64,000 nucleotides of DNA from positions 16,191,911 through 16,255,910 of the forward strand of contig OX463786.1 of NCBI GenBank assembly GCA_949825025.1, in the 5' to 3' direction. Position numbers and translations under genes: made by a program. The stretch comes from Siphlonurus alternatus (taxonomy: Eukaryota > Arthropoda > Insecta > Ephemeroptera > Siphlonuridae). Positions 1-13,031 of this stretch are shown here, in pieces. Each line of letters opens with the position of its first letter. Within the stretch, counting starts at the first letter, position 1. The notes below the pieces were generated by a model, which saw only the letters and a program-made list of their open reading frames with translations, had not been told where the DNA came from and made no database searches.

Positions 1-1042
1 GTACTTGTATAAGCTTCATTGAGGGAATAAAATATTTAATGCAACTGAGAACAAAATTGAAGTATGTGTGAATGATTCCTTTTCCACAGAGTGCTGCATG
101 TGAAATTAATTAATACAATTATCAATTAACTATCATAAATTGATGCTTATTTTTTTTTTATATAAATTAAATTATAATGAAAAATAAATAAAGAACATAC
201 GTATTTAGTCCTTTATTTTTAATGTAAAATATTGAAATATGGAATTTAAACTAGAAAAATAATAGTAAACACGTGTAATGATATAATTAAAATGCCCCCT
301 CCCCCTTTTTCCTCATTGCAAAATTATATCACGTTAATAAAACAAATATTAGCTCACTAATTAATTATAAATATTTAAATATTATTACTGTATAGAACAT
401 AATAATATGTTCATTTAAATCATTTATATGTATTATCAATATAATTATGTATAATTTTTTTCAATAAAAAATCCAATCAAATATAAGTAGGAAGTGACGA
501 TGATTACACGGTTTAAGTTTTGTATAGCAGCTCTTTATCAGTTGTGACAAGCCGAGATAAGAAAACAAAGTCGCGGTCGGACATTTGTCACGTTCACATG
601 TGACGTCATCATAGCTTGTAAACAACCGAGGAAGAAATAATAATAACAATATTAAGTACACGAGTAATGCAAATAGCTTACCATGCATGGCAAAAGAAGT
701 ACTATTTAATAAAATATTGTACATTTTTATCCGTCTAAAATTTACATTAAAATATTTTAAATTGAATTGGATTAACTGGTATAAATTTATCTGGACCTAT
801 AATTTACAAATAGAAAAAAATCCTGTTAATTTGTAATTGAATTTTTTCTGCTAATTAATAAACGTTCAAATAAAATATACACAAATATGTAGTAATATTT
901 ATGGAATCATGCAGTTATTATGCAGTAACCCAAGGAAAATTACACTACAAAATAAAAAATAATCAATGTTAATTATAGTATTTTTTATCTTACGTGATAA
1001 ATATTGCATTTCAAACAAATATTATAGTTTAAAAAATACAAA

Positions 1043-1432
1043 ATTACCACCGGAAGTAAATGAAAGTGGAAGGAATTTGACTAAACTGTAAACATGAAAA
1101 CTTGAGGACTTTGCAGAAAAGTTAAAATTCCTTACATAAATCTCGCTAGGGAGTTTTATGTTCAAAACTGAACTACAGTCAAATTTATATGATATTTCCT
1201 CCGGAAGTAGCCGGAAGTGTAAAGTTTACAGCTCTTCTCGCATGATTGTAATTCAGTTTCGAAATTTTGCAGGGTGGTTTGAAGTACAAGTTATGACCTA
1301 TGTGTGAAATTAGCGCTGAAATACGAATAGGAATGCCAGAAACCTTACACTTCCGGAGGGAATATCAAGTTAATTTGACTGTAGAAAGTCCAGAAACCTC
1401 TCACTTCCGGCTACTTCCGGTGGTATCTTACA
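1043..1432. mobile_element. Palindromic MITE, family A (CCGGAAGT-type ends), nested pair
   Basis: An inner element at about 1,173-1,384 begins CTACAGTCAAATT and ends with the inverted match AATTTGACTGTAG. Both ends continue into a CCTCCGGAAGTGTAA-like block in opposite orientation. Outside it, CACCGGAAGTA near 1,050 and its inverse ACTTCCGGTGG near 1,412-1,423 form a second, more diverged inverted pair. One copy therefore seems to sit inside another. Related copies lie at 36,494-36,700 and 45,970-46,181. No coding capacity; presumably mobilised by a transposase encoded elsewhere. Confidence 0.7.
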
Positions 1433-1807
1433 TTTGTTGAACTATATTAGATATAAAAATACACATAGACAGACCTTCATTAACTACTCAAAATTGTTGT
1501 ATAAAAAGTGTCGCCTATAACATCCTGTCTGGATAGTTCTTATTGAATTTTATGACAAAGCAAGTTAATTAAGTGGACAGCCTAATTGAATACATCGAAG
1601 ATAAGAATATTTGCTGGCACTTGGCAAAAATTATTTTCAATTTATGACTCATACTTCAACATATCATGAAATTTGTGTATTTTGCAGTTATTTATTATCA
1701 GTTGGATATGATGATGTGGAATATGCCAGTAAAAAAAAAATGTACTGGCAGATTTTTATAAAAGAGGATTTCTATTGAGCATGCAATAACATAATTCATG
1801 AATAACA

Positions 1808-1930
1808 ATCACTGTATACATTTACATGACGGTGTTTAATGCGTATTCGTTGACGACGGATAATGTTATTCTTTTATGAGGCGTCGTCAACGAATACGCA
1901 TTAAACACCGTCATGTAAACGTAGTGCATA
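1808..1930. mobile_element. Palindromic MITE, family B
   Basis: A nearly perfect hairpin. TTTACATGACGGTGTTTAAT from 1,821 is mirrored by its inverse ending at 1,919, and the pairing continues through CGTATTCGTTGACGACG. The loop is about 25 bases. Weaker symmetry extends the ends to about 1,808 and 1,930. A diverged relative with the same GACGGTG and TATTCG blocks lies at 25,716-25,840 inside SF3A3. Confidence 0.75.
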
Positions 1931-1936
1931 TTATAT

Positions 1937-2004
1937 TATTGGGTTGGATGGAAGAGTGGGCCTGATGGCCTAAATCCCGCCCTCAATAAATGAGAATTGG
2001 GATT

Positions 2005-2055
<51 letters not shown>

Positions 2056-2110
2056 TTTGTTTATTTATTTATAATATTTATTTATTTATAATATTTATTT
2101 ATTTATTTAC
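1937..2110 (+). mobile_element. Possible truncated non-LTR retrotransposon 3' end with TTTA-repeat tail
   Basis: The phrase GGGCCTGATGGCCTAAATC is followed by a short hairpin (AATCCC...GGGATT) and then by a long (TTTA)n tract from about 2,005. From memory, a 'ggcctgatggcct' block ahead of a simple tetranucleotide tail is typical of 3' ends of some arthropod LINEs. No reverse-transcriptase ORF is present, so only the dead 3' end would remain. The alternative is a microsatellite beside unrelated sequence. Confidence 0.4.
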
Positions 2111-5100
2111 TTATTTATAAGAATTCCAGTGTATTAACTTTAAACAAAATTAAAAGTATGATAAATTCACAATAATGATCGAGCAAAACGTTGGCTAAAA
2201 TTTACCCTTGGTTAAATCAACACGCCTCCTTCCCCTAAATAAGAATTATCTGATGGGCTAACCAAAATATAACTTTAGGTAAAATAAATGAAGTGAATAA
2301 TATTGAAATTTCAGAAATTATTATTCAATTTTTTACATAAATAATGATTTTTTTAAAAATTATAATTACCTAATAATAATTTTATAACAAGAAATATATA
2401 ATTTATTTATAATACAAAATTATATTATTATATATGCCAGAATAATTATTATTAATACTACATGTATAAAGACTGTACTTTATACTTAATGTAATGGTAT
2501 GTATGGTTTTAGGAAAGTTTTAAACTATATTAAAAGTAACATTCAATTAATAACAACTTATATAATATAAAGTTAAATAATTATTTTCACTAAAATTACA
2601 CTGCAAACCTTATATAGTAATTAGATAAGAGATATATTTTATAAATTAAATTAGTATAGTAAAATAAATTATATAATAATATAAGATTATACGACTAGCT
2701 AGGCACTGATGTGAATTTCGGCTATTTATTGATTTATTAAAACACTGTAACTTAAGTAACTTTATAGCTTGGGTCTATAAGCTCGTCAAGTTTCCTCCTC
2801 ATTCTCTTGAACTTGATGAAAAATGAAAGTAATATAAAATATTGCAGTTCTATTTACATCAGTAGAATTTCAAGGTTCGTGTTATATAATAATAATATTA
2901 AAATAGCAATAAACCAAAACTATACTATTAATAAAATGATACCTAACGGATATTAAAGCAATTATAGTTATAGAATTCTAGAAAAAAAATATTAAAAATT
3001 ATTTAAAAAAAAAGTACAAATGAATGTATGCGCGCCCCAAAATATTGGGGATTGAAATTATCTCTTTTATTTTAATTAATTTATAATTTTTTCCATCTGA
3101 ACATAATCGGTAATTCATACATAAAGGGGCATGGCATACTTGATTTTTGGTTTTTATAATGATTTCTAATGAATTGCATTTTTTTGTGTGCATGGCATGC
3201 ATAATTTTAAGTTGCAAAATAAATTTATTTTTATATTTTTATACTTTATAAAATCTAATTATTATACATTACGACAGAAATAATAAATTATATTTTTTCT
3301 TATAATTAAATTATGATAAAAAAATGTATAATATTTCACCTGCTTATAATTCTTATTAACATATTGTAATTTAAAACAAACTAAATACACGTATATGCAA
3401 TAAAAAAGTATTTTATTATTTTATATTTCATAATAAAGGAATACAAAAATATTAAGATATTTTATATAATTTCTTTATTTCATTATAAAACATAATCAGG
3501 TCATAATATAAAGTAAAAACAATTACTTTTCAAAACATACAACATTTACATTGTATATTATATAATGTTTATGAATTAAGTATTAAAAAATTAAGTAAAC
3601 TGTAAATGTTAAAAAAATATATTATATGAATAATAATAAAAGTGACTTGTGAACCAAACACAAAGTAGTTTTCTAAATAATAAAGAGAGGGGGGTAAAAA
3701 GGGGAAAAAAATATCTAAAAGAGCCTTGCTTCCATAAGCCCAACAAATGGCTATTTACGTTCATACTGTATGTTTTTAGTGTTATTATTTTTAACAGGAA
3801 CTTTAAATTAGCGATTTATTATTATTAAAAATATATTATTATTATATAAATACGTTATATAAAATCAATAAAAATAATATATTAGTTTTATTGATAATAT
3901 TAATGTGTACAAATTAAAAAAAAAGTATCTGAGTGACTTAGCGTGAGTATTATATAATAATAAAAAAAAATGAATTAACTATTTTTTTTTATCATGTTAA
4001 AATAATAGTATGTAGGTTGAATTAATCTTGAATTTAATCTAATAAAGTAAAAGTCATTTTTATAAAACACTGCATCACATTAATATTTAAACATTTAAAA
4101 TTTTAATTTAATTTATAATACATTATTGTAATATACAGTTTGAAGAACAGAAAAGAGGACGCACTTCGTTTTATAAAGTCTGAGTCAACTCCATGATATT
4201 ATCAAATATTTATACAACGTAGAATTTATATTTCATAATGACATCACTGTCATTTTTTGTGAATTTTAATTTATAATGACTAAGAATGAATATGTTTTGA
4301 TCTGATGACGTAATCTTATTGTAATGTAAATCAGGATTATCTCATTTTCATGTGCAGAAACAACGCGAATTATAATAATGGCTATAAATTACTGGCATAA
4401 TAATATTATTATTACTTGAATATTATTTTATAATATGAATGTATCAAATTGAAATTTCATACGATTGAATCATTTAAATAAATAACCAACTAAAATATAA
4501 AAATTCTACTGAGCTTTTTATACAAGTCTTAATAAAAACTTAAAATCATTAAAATTAATTTAATTAAATGCAATCAGAATTCCTTTTTGTAAATAATTAT
4601 TCTACAGATTAATTATAAATTCACTGACTTTCAATAAAATAACATTTGAATAAACAAAATAATTATTTTATTGATTATAAGTAATTGTAAACAAATAATA
4701 TATTTTCTTTTTATTATTATAGTAAAAATAGATGAACTGCGTTTTTGTTTCAACTTCGTTAATTATTTTATTGTGACGCATTTCAGTATATACGTCAAAC
4801 TTTATTTCAACTTGCTTTTATGTTGTTGGCAACTATTTGATAATTTGACTCAGCCAGCAAAGCCTTGAGAAAGGAATAACGACCAAATTTAGACTAACGA
4901 CTGCAGATGACTTTTGAATCGCAATTTTATAAATAAATAAACAAATGAATAACTAAATAATTAAATAATAATAAAAAAATATATGATACTACCTCTGAGG
5001 ATACTGCATGCATGAGTCAGTCTTATGATATTTTATCCTTCGTATCAGTAGAGGCCATGGTCCAACCTTTCTTTGATAAAATTAGTATTCGTAACGATAA

Positions 5101-8100
5101 AAATAAGACTTCTAAATTTAAAGTGAAGAAAAATTACTTAAAAAAAGTAATTCTAAAATTATGAGAATCGCATTACTTTACTTTTTGTACAATAAGATCC
5201 AGAAACATGTCCCTTCGAATAGCATACATAATTAATTATTATAAATTTATCATAATAATTTATTTTATACGTTTCAAGAAAATTAAGAGAACTTGTTATA
5301 GGAACGTATATTTATGATTAACATTATTTTATACTAACAAGTAAGTAAAATATTCCTTGAATTCTCCGAAGATAAGAAATCATTTTTGTTACAATATTTA
5401 TGTTTATATTTTATATATTTTTTACATTATTTATATTTGTAGATAACGTTTAAATTTTAATTAAATCATGTTTGCTTTAGAGTAAGTACATATATATTTT
5501 TTTTATATATCATAGACGAGCTATAATCTTTCGTAACATTTATTTTCTTCCTAAAATATTAAAAAAAAAAAAAAATCATATATAGTATAGAACTTTTTTT
5601 AACAGAATTCGTAAAACTTCATTCACACAATTTAAAATAATATTAATCAACAATAATAATTATATCTGTAGAATATTGCAAAGTAGCGTACGTCAATTGT
5701 TATCTCCCATGATCAGCTGTAACGCGACATGAACTACCACTCAGCAACAATAACACATGTCATTATCGTAATTAAAATCACTTATGAAGGTTTGTAATGA
5801 TATTATATAATATTTATTTATAATACTGCAGTTCTCAAATAACAATAGAAGCCGGAAATAGAGAAGTTCTAGCTTCCTCTTTGCAAATTCTTTATAGGAG
5901 ATAGGTCCTTTTTGAATGCAATTTATGTTCAAAGTCTGAAATTGGAAATAAATTTAGACACACTAATTTAATAAAAAATTAATGGAATTACCTGCAAACT
6001 TATTGTTCATTCGCGAGAAAGCAGGAAATATTGAACTTCCGACTTTTTTCCGGTTAAAACTTACAGTTTGGCAGGACAAAAAGAATACTGGAATCCTTTG
6101 ATGGATTTTTTTTTTTTTTAAAGTGTGGGGGTCGGTAATGCAATCATATGATGCTTTTTGTGACCAAATTTTTGATATGGAGTGTGGGGGAAGAGAGATT
6201 CGAAAAATTCTCTAGCTTGTTCAATGTGATGGGGAATAAATATTCGTTTTTATTTTCTTCGTCGTTTTGAATTTATAAAACGTAATATTATATTATTACG
6301 AGTCCAAATTTAAGCTTCCGGTAGATTAAAATGGATGCCAAATTATGTCTTTCAATTAAATTAAATTTGATTCTTTTGAATCCCATAAAATATTGGGTCT
6401 AATATATATGCACTAAACTTCGGTACATAGAAATTAATACGCATTTAATCGGTTCAAGATATAAATATACAAGTAATAAAAAAAAAAAACACGATGACGT
6501 AATAATAATATAAAAAACGTATAAAATTATACAAGGAAATCTTACATATTAGTAAATGTTAATACTCTTATATACGGCGGCTATTTTCATTGGTGTTATT
6601 TTAATTATATATAATATATATACATAATATATATGATATAAAAAGTAACAAAATTAATTTATGTAAGAAATTAAAATTATATTCATAGAAATTTAAGATG
6701 CAATTTCTGATGATATTAAAAAAAGCACACTTAGTTTTTAATGGTAGTTGACAGCATACATTTTAATAATATATCAATTTGTTGCATTACTTTCATAGAG
6801 TTATTATCAAATAATACAATGATAAGATACGTTAAAAAAACATTCCTGCCAAAAATATAATGAAATTTATAAAAACATAATTATTATGCTCCATTTATAC
6901 ATTTTTATTAAAATTAACTAAAATATTGATTTAGTGGATTGAAAAATCAATATCCATAATTTTTTTTAGCAACTTATTTTATAACAATATGTATATTTAA
7001 CAAAAATTATTAATATGTAAAAAAAAAAAGAATCTTGCGCAATGCGAAAATAGATGATAATTTTTCAAAATTTAAAATTGAAATTTCATATAACATACTT
7101 CAGTGTACAAAATATGTATAATTCAAATATCATACATTAGTTGTATTACAAACTAATAATAATTATATATAAAAAAAAAGTTTAAAAAAGTAATTAAATT
7201 AAATTTTATTATACACGCTATATAAAGTAATAAAAATGTAATCGCTAAAATTATATTCATGTTAAATACGATAGCGCACAGTCCCCTCCTTATCTGAGAG
7301 TAGTATATTCGAGGGAACCTAACACAGCAAGAGGTATAGAAAAAGAGAATAGGAATAGGGGGAGGAGGGACAAGTAATTACAATTTTACTGATCAACTAA
7401 AAAAATAAACAATTTTATATAATATCAATCAAAATATAATGATGGTTTTTGTAATTTTTTTCTGTGATTTTAATTTTAACCTCAAGGCATATAGATTGAT
7501 TGACATAATTATCAATATATAAATTGTTATTTTATATCAGAAAAGATAATATAATTAACATAAAATCCATTAATATTTTTAATATAAATTAACGATAATT
7601 GTTTGTTGAGGCATTATTAAAATTATTGAAATTTTAATTTGTAAAAATTATTATATACTTTTCGAAACTAAAAATGTAATATTATAAATAAATTTAATAT
7701 GAATTTTACGGAATTTTTAATTACAATACATTTGTAATATAATATTTATAAAAGTATATTATATATTATAATTAATTTTAAATTTATTAATAGTTCAGTT
7801 TAGAATATTCCAAAGTAATTATTTATAACCAGTTTGAACCAGTTCATAATTTAAAGAAAAGAATTTTTGAAATGTAGTCGACTAAATTAGAGATTCATCA
7901 ATGAATGTATTAGATCCATTCAAATAAATTGTTTAAAATTTATTAAACTAATATCAAATATGCTATGAAATATTGAAGATTTTACGTTTTAAATTTCTGA
8001 ATGACTGCCAGAATTTAAAAATAATACATATGATAAATGTAAGTTTCATGTAATTCGTTTTCTTACATGTAAAAGTTATTAAAAATTCATTATTAAAATT

Positions 8101-8329
8101 TCATGTAGAAATATTATAAAAATAATAAAATTATGATGTTGTGTTTTGGTATGACCTTGCATAAATAATTAGTTTAATTAAGATTTAAACCATTCAAGTA
8201 ATTATTATTAAAAAATAATAATATAAAATTTATACATAATAAATTAATATTAAATTGTAATTATATTATCAAATAGTTTTTATTATTGTCAATAATAATA
8301 ATAATAATAAAAAGTTCGCGAAGAATAAA

Positions 8330-8460
8330 TCACTGTTAAAATTGTCGTCTATTGAGCTTTCATGGTCGCAAAAGCTAAAACCATCATGTAGTATGTTGAT
8401 AAAAACTCTTGCCCCATTGCTATGCTTTCATCCAACCTTTGAGGAATTTTGGAGGCGGAG
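8330..8460. other. GC-richer island of unknown nature
   Basis: This 130-bp patch is clearly less AT-rich than the kilobases around it. On the minus strand a frame stays open for about 40 codons and then meets TAG (reading ...QRLDESIAMGQEFLSTYYMM...). A second frame reads ...PPPKFLKGWMKA and stops. I recognise no protein family and see no clear splice sites. It could be a fragment of an old repeat, a conserved non-coding element, or a decayed exon. Confidence 0.25.
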
Positions 8461-9261
8461 AAAAGAATAAATAAATTTATTCGAACGAGCAGCAAAATTT
8501 AAAATATTTGACGATCAAAATTTTCAATTGCGTATAAAATCAATATTTATCATACTAGTACATTATATATTATTTATATAACGAATGTTTTTAATTGGAA
8601 TATAATAAGTATAAAATATTTCATTTGAAATATATAAAAAAATTAATTTTATTTGGTTTTGGTGATTAAATATTTGTGTTATTCCTTTTAATTTGACAGA
8701 ATAATTTAATTAAATATTAATGCATTATTATATTTTACTTGCTATTTTATAGTATTTTTTTACAGTTAATATAAATTAAATATAAATAAATTAAAAAAAA
8801 ACTAGCATATTATAATATAATGCGCACTTGAAATATGAAAATAATTTTTTACACAAATAATTTGCTAAAATTCAAATATTAATCATGTTAAAACATAACA
8901 TTTTTGTATTAATAAACTTATAATAATGTTAGTAACAAATTCTGAGAAAAAAAGTACCATCGGTCTTTTTCAAGCGAGAAAATTTACGAGATAGGAATAT
9001 TAAATCAATACCAAGCAAGCGCTTCAACTTTTCCAATACTAAAACAGCTTTTTTTACACAACTTTAAACATTTTTTTTTATATATTATAATATTGTATAA
9101 ATAATTTTAAAATAAGGTAAAGTATACATATTCATTAAAACTAATAAAATTTAAAAAATGTATATTTAATATTAAGTAAATAAAGTGATATTTGATAATT
9201 AGGACGCGAGAATATATTTGAATTTTTAATTGCATTGAAGAAATAAATTTACAATAGAAAT

Positions 9262-9470
9262 TTTTACCCCCTGACGTTTTTGTGTTCCGCTCAAATGCAC
9301 CTCCTCCCTTCCCCTCCATTTTATCCTCTATCCCCCCCACTCCTTCTCATATATTTCTACCTAAACCTCTTCCCCCTCCCCTACATCCCTTACACGTCCT
9401 TTTAAAAACGTAAGCATTCCATAAAGTCCCTCCCCTTCTCCTTTCCTTTTTCTAGTTCTCTAAAAGAAAA
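9262..9470 (+). repeat. Pyrimidine-rich strand-asymmetric tract
   Basis: About 200 bases are dominated by C and T on the plus strand (CCTCC, CCCCTCC and CTTCC runs), with purines only scattered. The opposite strand is correspondingly a polypurine run. No coding frame or repeat unit is evident. Such tracts are usually low-complexity DNA. Confidence 0.5.
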
Positions 9471-10408
9471 TTATTCACGTAAAAATTTTGGTATTTTAAA
9501 TTTTTATTATTTGAGGGGAAAAAAACAACGTTATTTCTTTATATAAGTTATATTTTTATTATAACTTTTTTTTTTAATTCATTTTGAAGGTCAACTTGTT
9601 TCGTTAAACGCATATAAATTTATATAATACGAGTTATTTCTTTTTTTAAACTTCGTATTTTATTTCTATCTTCTTTCTAAACTAGGTATGCAATTATTGT
9701 GAAATAAATAGCTTCGTATTTAATTTCATTATAATTAAATATAATTTTCAATTATAATTTATAAAAATGACCTATTTAAATATTTTAGAAAAAAAAATAA
9801 TATTGTGAAATTATATTTATTTTTATTATAAAAAATAAATATATCGTTATAATGTTATAAGATAAAAAGACTCACAATGACGCAATGGTAGAGATAAATA
9901 CAGAACAGTAAAGAGAAAAAAAATATAGAATCTTATATCGATTTATTTATGTTTGTATCTGAAAATGGAATTTTTTAAAATATTTTTACTACAATAAATC
10001 ATATTAAAAATATTACGTAATATAAAATAAATTAATAATTAATGAAAAATAATTTTTCATTTTAGAAAGAGGTATAATTTAATATATAAAGTATTTTAAT
10101 ATAAAAATTTTATTAATGTAATTAAATTTTTTTATTATGCGCATTTAGTGTTAAATTACGAATGTTTAAAAAAAATACATACATATTGTGTAATAAATTG
10201 CAAGGTCGTAAGCGGTTTCCGTTGCAGTGTGTTGTGCATATCACGAAGAAGAAATTCTCTCTATTCAATTTTAAAACTTCTCTCTCAAAAAATACACGCA
10301 GAACACTCCCTCTTTCTTTCCGTGCGCATTCAAACAAGATACATCATGATATTTTCGTCTAAAAAAAGTTTTTTAAATATATATATATATATTTTTATAT
10401 ACACTTAC

Positions 10409-10845
10409 CTCCCCATGTCCTTCCGCTCTCCCGTCGGGTGTATTTTCAGGTAAAAAATATAATCTTAAACTTGATAATATTTTATCACTATTTTTATCTT
10501 CCCATAATAATTGTAATTCACCAATACTAACTAAATCTGAATCATTCCATATTTTAACAAAGAAAAATTCACTTATTGAAATTGTTCTATATTGTCCATT
10601 TTTCATTAAATATTTAAATGATTTATAAAATGTATATGATCCATGTTGATTAACTGGTTCACCAACAAACTGAAATAGAAAAAATTCAATAAAAAAATTA
10701 ATTAATTTATGATAAATATAATTAAATTTAATAATAACTTATTTAATATTAATTTGAATATTTATTTTTAACATATTAAAATATAGGTTATTAATTATAT
10801 AATTTTATGACATCATTTACATACCTGAATTTTCTTGTTATCCAT
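10409..10845 (-). CDS. ARID5B: ARID5B-like AT-rich interaction domain protein, first two coding exons (partial)
   Basis: Exon 1 is 10,825-10,845 (MDNKKIQ, followed by donor GTATG). Exon 2 is 10,409-10,669 (87 codons, acceptor TTTCAG, donor GTAAGT); both junctions are phase 0. The 94 residues match the N-terminal BAH-like region of vertebrate ARID5B. They show the same seven-codon first exon ending in Gln, then HGSYTFYKSF, an EFFFVK block, IGELQLLWED, LSSLRLYFLPENTPDGR and a closing GHGE. In vertebrates ARID5B binds AT-rich DNA and works with the PHF2 demethylase. The ARID domain itself is not in the window, so the DNA-binding part lies past the left edge. Exon 2 uses unusually AT-rich codons compared with the three genes to the right. 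ARID5A versus ARID5B cannot be separated with certainty. Confidence 0.85.
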
Positions 10846-11472
10846 TGCAAATTTAACGCGAAATACAGGAGCGCTAAAACACGTTTGAATAGCACATCAG
10901 TTCACAGTGTATTACTCCAATTATGTGACGTCACAAGTAATGTTTACCCGATAGAGGGCGCTGCAACAAAACTTTAAAACAGGCGGCACCTCGTGAATCA
11001 AGTGAAGTTTTTTTTAATACACCTGCGACATCTATGAACAAACCAATGAACTTTTATTTCAATCGCGGAAGTTTTTATAGGAATTTGAAAATCCTGAAAG
11101 TTGATTTTTGAACCGCAGTTCAAAGACTTGATGAGATTTGCATCTTTATGCATTATTTTTATGATATTTTGAAAAGCACCTGTCTTAGATACTATGATAC
11201 ATAAATGCAGAGACTACCTCCCAGTGTTTAATGGCCAGAAAATTAACCAAAATTTCAGAACATTTGATCATATTTCTGGGACAATGAATGGTGCCATTGT
11301 TGTGAACAAGGATAAATTATTTTCTTCATGGTTGCATGTGAATGAAAACTTTTAGAGTTTGATGAATATATTCTGAACGTAATGAAGGTTCAGATTTGAT
11401 CCCTTTTGTTTTAATTTTCACTCTTATTATGGAAAATGTTCACCGGTTCTTTTGACATAGAACTATCTACAT

Positions 11473-11640
11473 GCATGGTTATACATGATTTCATCGCCTC
11501 TCGGAATGCAAATCATGTAACTGCAAAAAAAAATTGATGGAACTTTAACCTTTATGTTCCAGTGATATTAGGTTTAAAGTTGCTTCAAATTTTTTTTAGT
11601 TACGTAATTTGCATTCTGAGGCGACAAATTATACACATAC
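11473..11640. mobile_element. Palindromic MITE, family C
   Basis: The two halves are inverted, imperfect copies. TCGCCTCTCGGAATGCAAAT near 11,493 is mirrored by ATTTGCATTCTGAGGCGA near 11,608, and the pairing extends through GTAACT plus an A-run and a GAAACTTTAACCT-like inner block. Total length is about 170 bp. No ORF. Confidence 0.65.
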
Positions 11641-12133
11641 AAAAAATTGAAGGAAAATAAACCATACATAACATACATAAAATGACATTATATCCCTTAC
11701 GAGGTAAGCCAGCAGCATTATTACTTCCATCGTACACAGATAAGACTTCCACTGTAGTATATTCTTGCATTACTTTACTTGCTTCAGAATACACTCATGA
11801 TGGAAGAAAATACTGTATTCTAAATTATTCTTCAATTTTAATCATCCTGCATCACATGTGTATGTTTAAAATACTACACAATTAAATCTACAAACATTGA
11901 CTAAGCATTAGCATATATTTTTTAAAATTATCTGATACATACAGTATACTCAAAAAAACATTCCATAATATTTTATAATCGAAATGTAATGATACTATAT
12001 TGCTATTTTAAATTAATAATAAATTATTAATAAATAGATTAAATAGGCTTAAAAACAAGTAATGTTACCCTCTGTATAAGTTTACAAAATACAGTACAGC
12101 AATGTTTTTTGCTGACTTGCAAAAATTAATTAA

Positions 12134-12784
12134 GGGTAAGGTAACGCCACCAATGTTAAATTTTCCACTCTCATTTGTTCCTCCGAAAATATTTTAAAAC
12201 ATTCTCCTCTATGTCGTTCATTAGCTCTTAAAATATCGTCAATACAAATACGATCCAGTTTCCGAGTTATGTGTATTGAAACTGAACCCATTTAGTGAAC
12301 AAGCATACGCTGCATTTCAGTGACATTAGAAAAATTCTATAATCCAATCGTCCGATTTTTAAAAAAAACTAGAAACAAACTTAATGCACTAGGACAAACC
12401 TTCACAGCAAAAAAAAAAAGACAATTATGAGAGTGGGAACGACGTAAATTGATAATAACTGCACGATTTTTGACACTCGCACGTCTCACACACCCCTTTT
12501 TGGTCGGCCATTAAACAACTGGCGAATGAAACAGGCTGACTAATGAACCAAAACAACGCTTATAATCCACTCACCTAAAGTAAAAACTTTCCAAAAATGT
12601 TTTATAGTGATGAAAAAAAAGTTTTATAAATAAAACAACCATAACAGTTATTATTTAACTCATTATTTATAAATAAATTGAATATAAAACTGCCGTGACT
12701 TGCGTGGTATCTTTAGAGTGGGACAATTTGAATATTGATATAGAGGCGCTGCGATCGCGGCGCAACTCTGGCGTTCCCTTTCCC
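12134..12784. mobile_element. 651-bp non-autonomous DNA transposon in TTAA (piggyBac-like)
   Basis: The element lies exactly between two TTAA sites (12,130-12,133 and 12,785-12,788). Its ends are inverted repeats: GGGTAAGGTAACGCCA on the left, and GGGAAAGGGAACGCCA on the right when read inward on the minus strand, 14 of 16 matching. A second inverted pair containing CCACTCTCAT lies inside (about 12,167 and 12,430). Duplication of TTAA is the hallmark of the piggyBac superfamily, so a piggyBac-type MITE is the best reading. There is no transposase ORF. Confidence 0.7.
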
Positions 12785-13031
12785 TTAAAAAACTAAATCT
12801 GCCAAATAAAAATAATGTTTTTGAAGTCATTTGACTAAAAAAAATCCATGCTGTTTTACATTAGTGTTATTAGGAAATATAAAATAAAAGACTGAAGTGG
12901 TTATAATGATCATGTAATACCACGCTCTATAAAAATAAGGTAGTTACAAATAAAAGACGGTGTTACGCAGAAAGTCGTGTAATTTCCACGTGGCTGGTAC
13001 AAGAAGTAAAGGAGGGGGGGACTGGAGTTGC

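Larger units (their letters stand above)
1..10408. other. AT-rich gene-free stretch, probable intron of the ARID5B-like gene
   Basis: No coding exon is recognisable on either strand. Because the ARID5B-like gene at 10,409-10,845 is on the minus strand and its second exon ends in a good splice donor, this stretch is probably part of its next intron; the ARID-domain exons must lie further left. The sequence is roughly three-quarters or more A+T with many homopolymer runs. Identified repeats are confined to about 1,040-2,110. GC-richer islands of unknown nature occur at about 480-640, 7,265-7,375 and 8,330-8,460. A TGACGTCA (CRE-like) octamer lies near 601. The rest shows nothing I can name. Confidence 0.5.
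10846..13031. other. Intergenic region between ARID5B-like 5' end and RPL26 3' end
   Basis: This stretch holds the presumed promoter of the ARID5B-like gene, including a TGACGTCA (CRE-like) octamer at about 10,925 on the plus strand. It also holds a palindromic repeat (11,473-11,640), a TTAA-flanked element (12,134-12,784) and the 3' flank of RPL26. No coding exon was found. Confidence 0.6.

Noticed and set aside
10122..10340. Third ARID5B-like exon in the minus-strand frame left of exon 2
   Set aside because: The translation does not resemble the expected continuation of the family and there is no matching acceptor.
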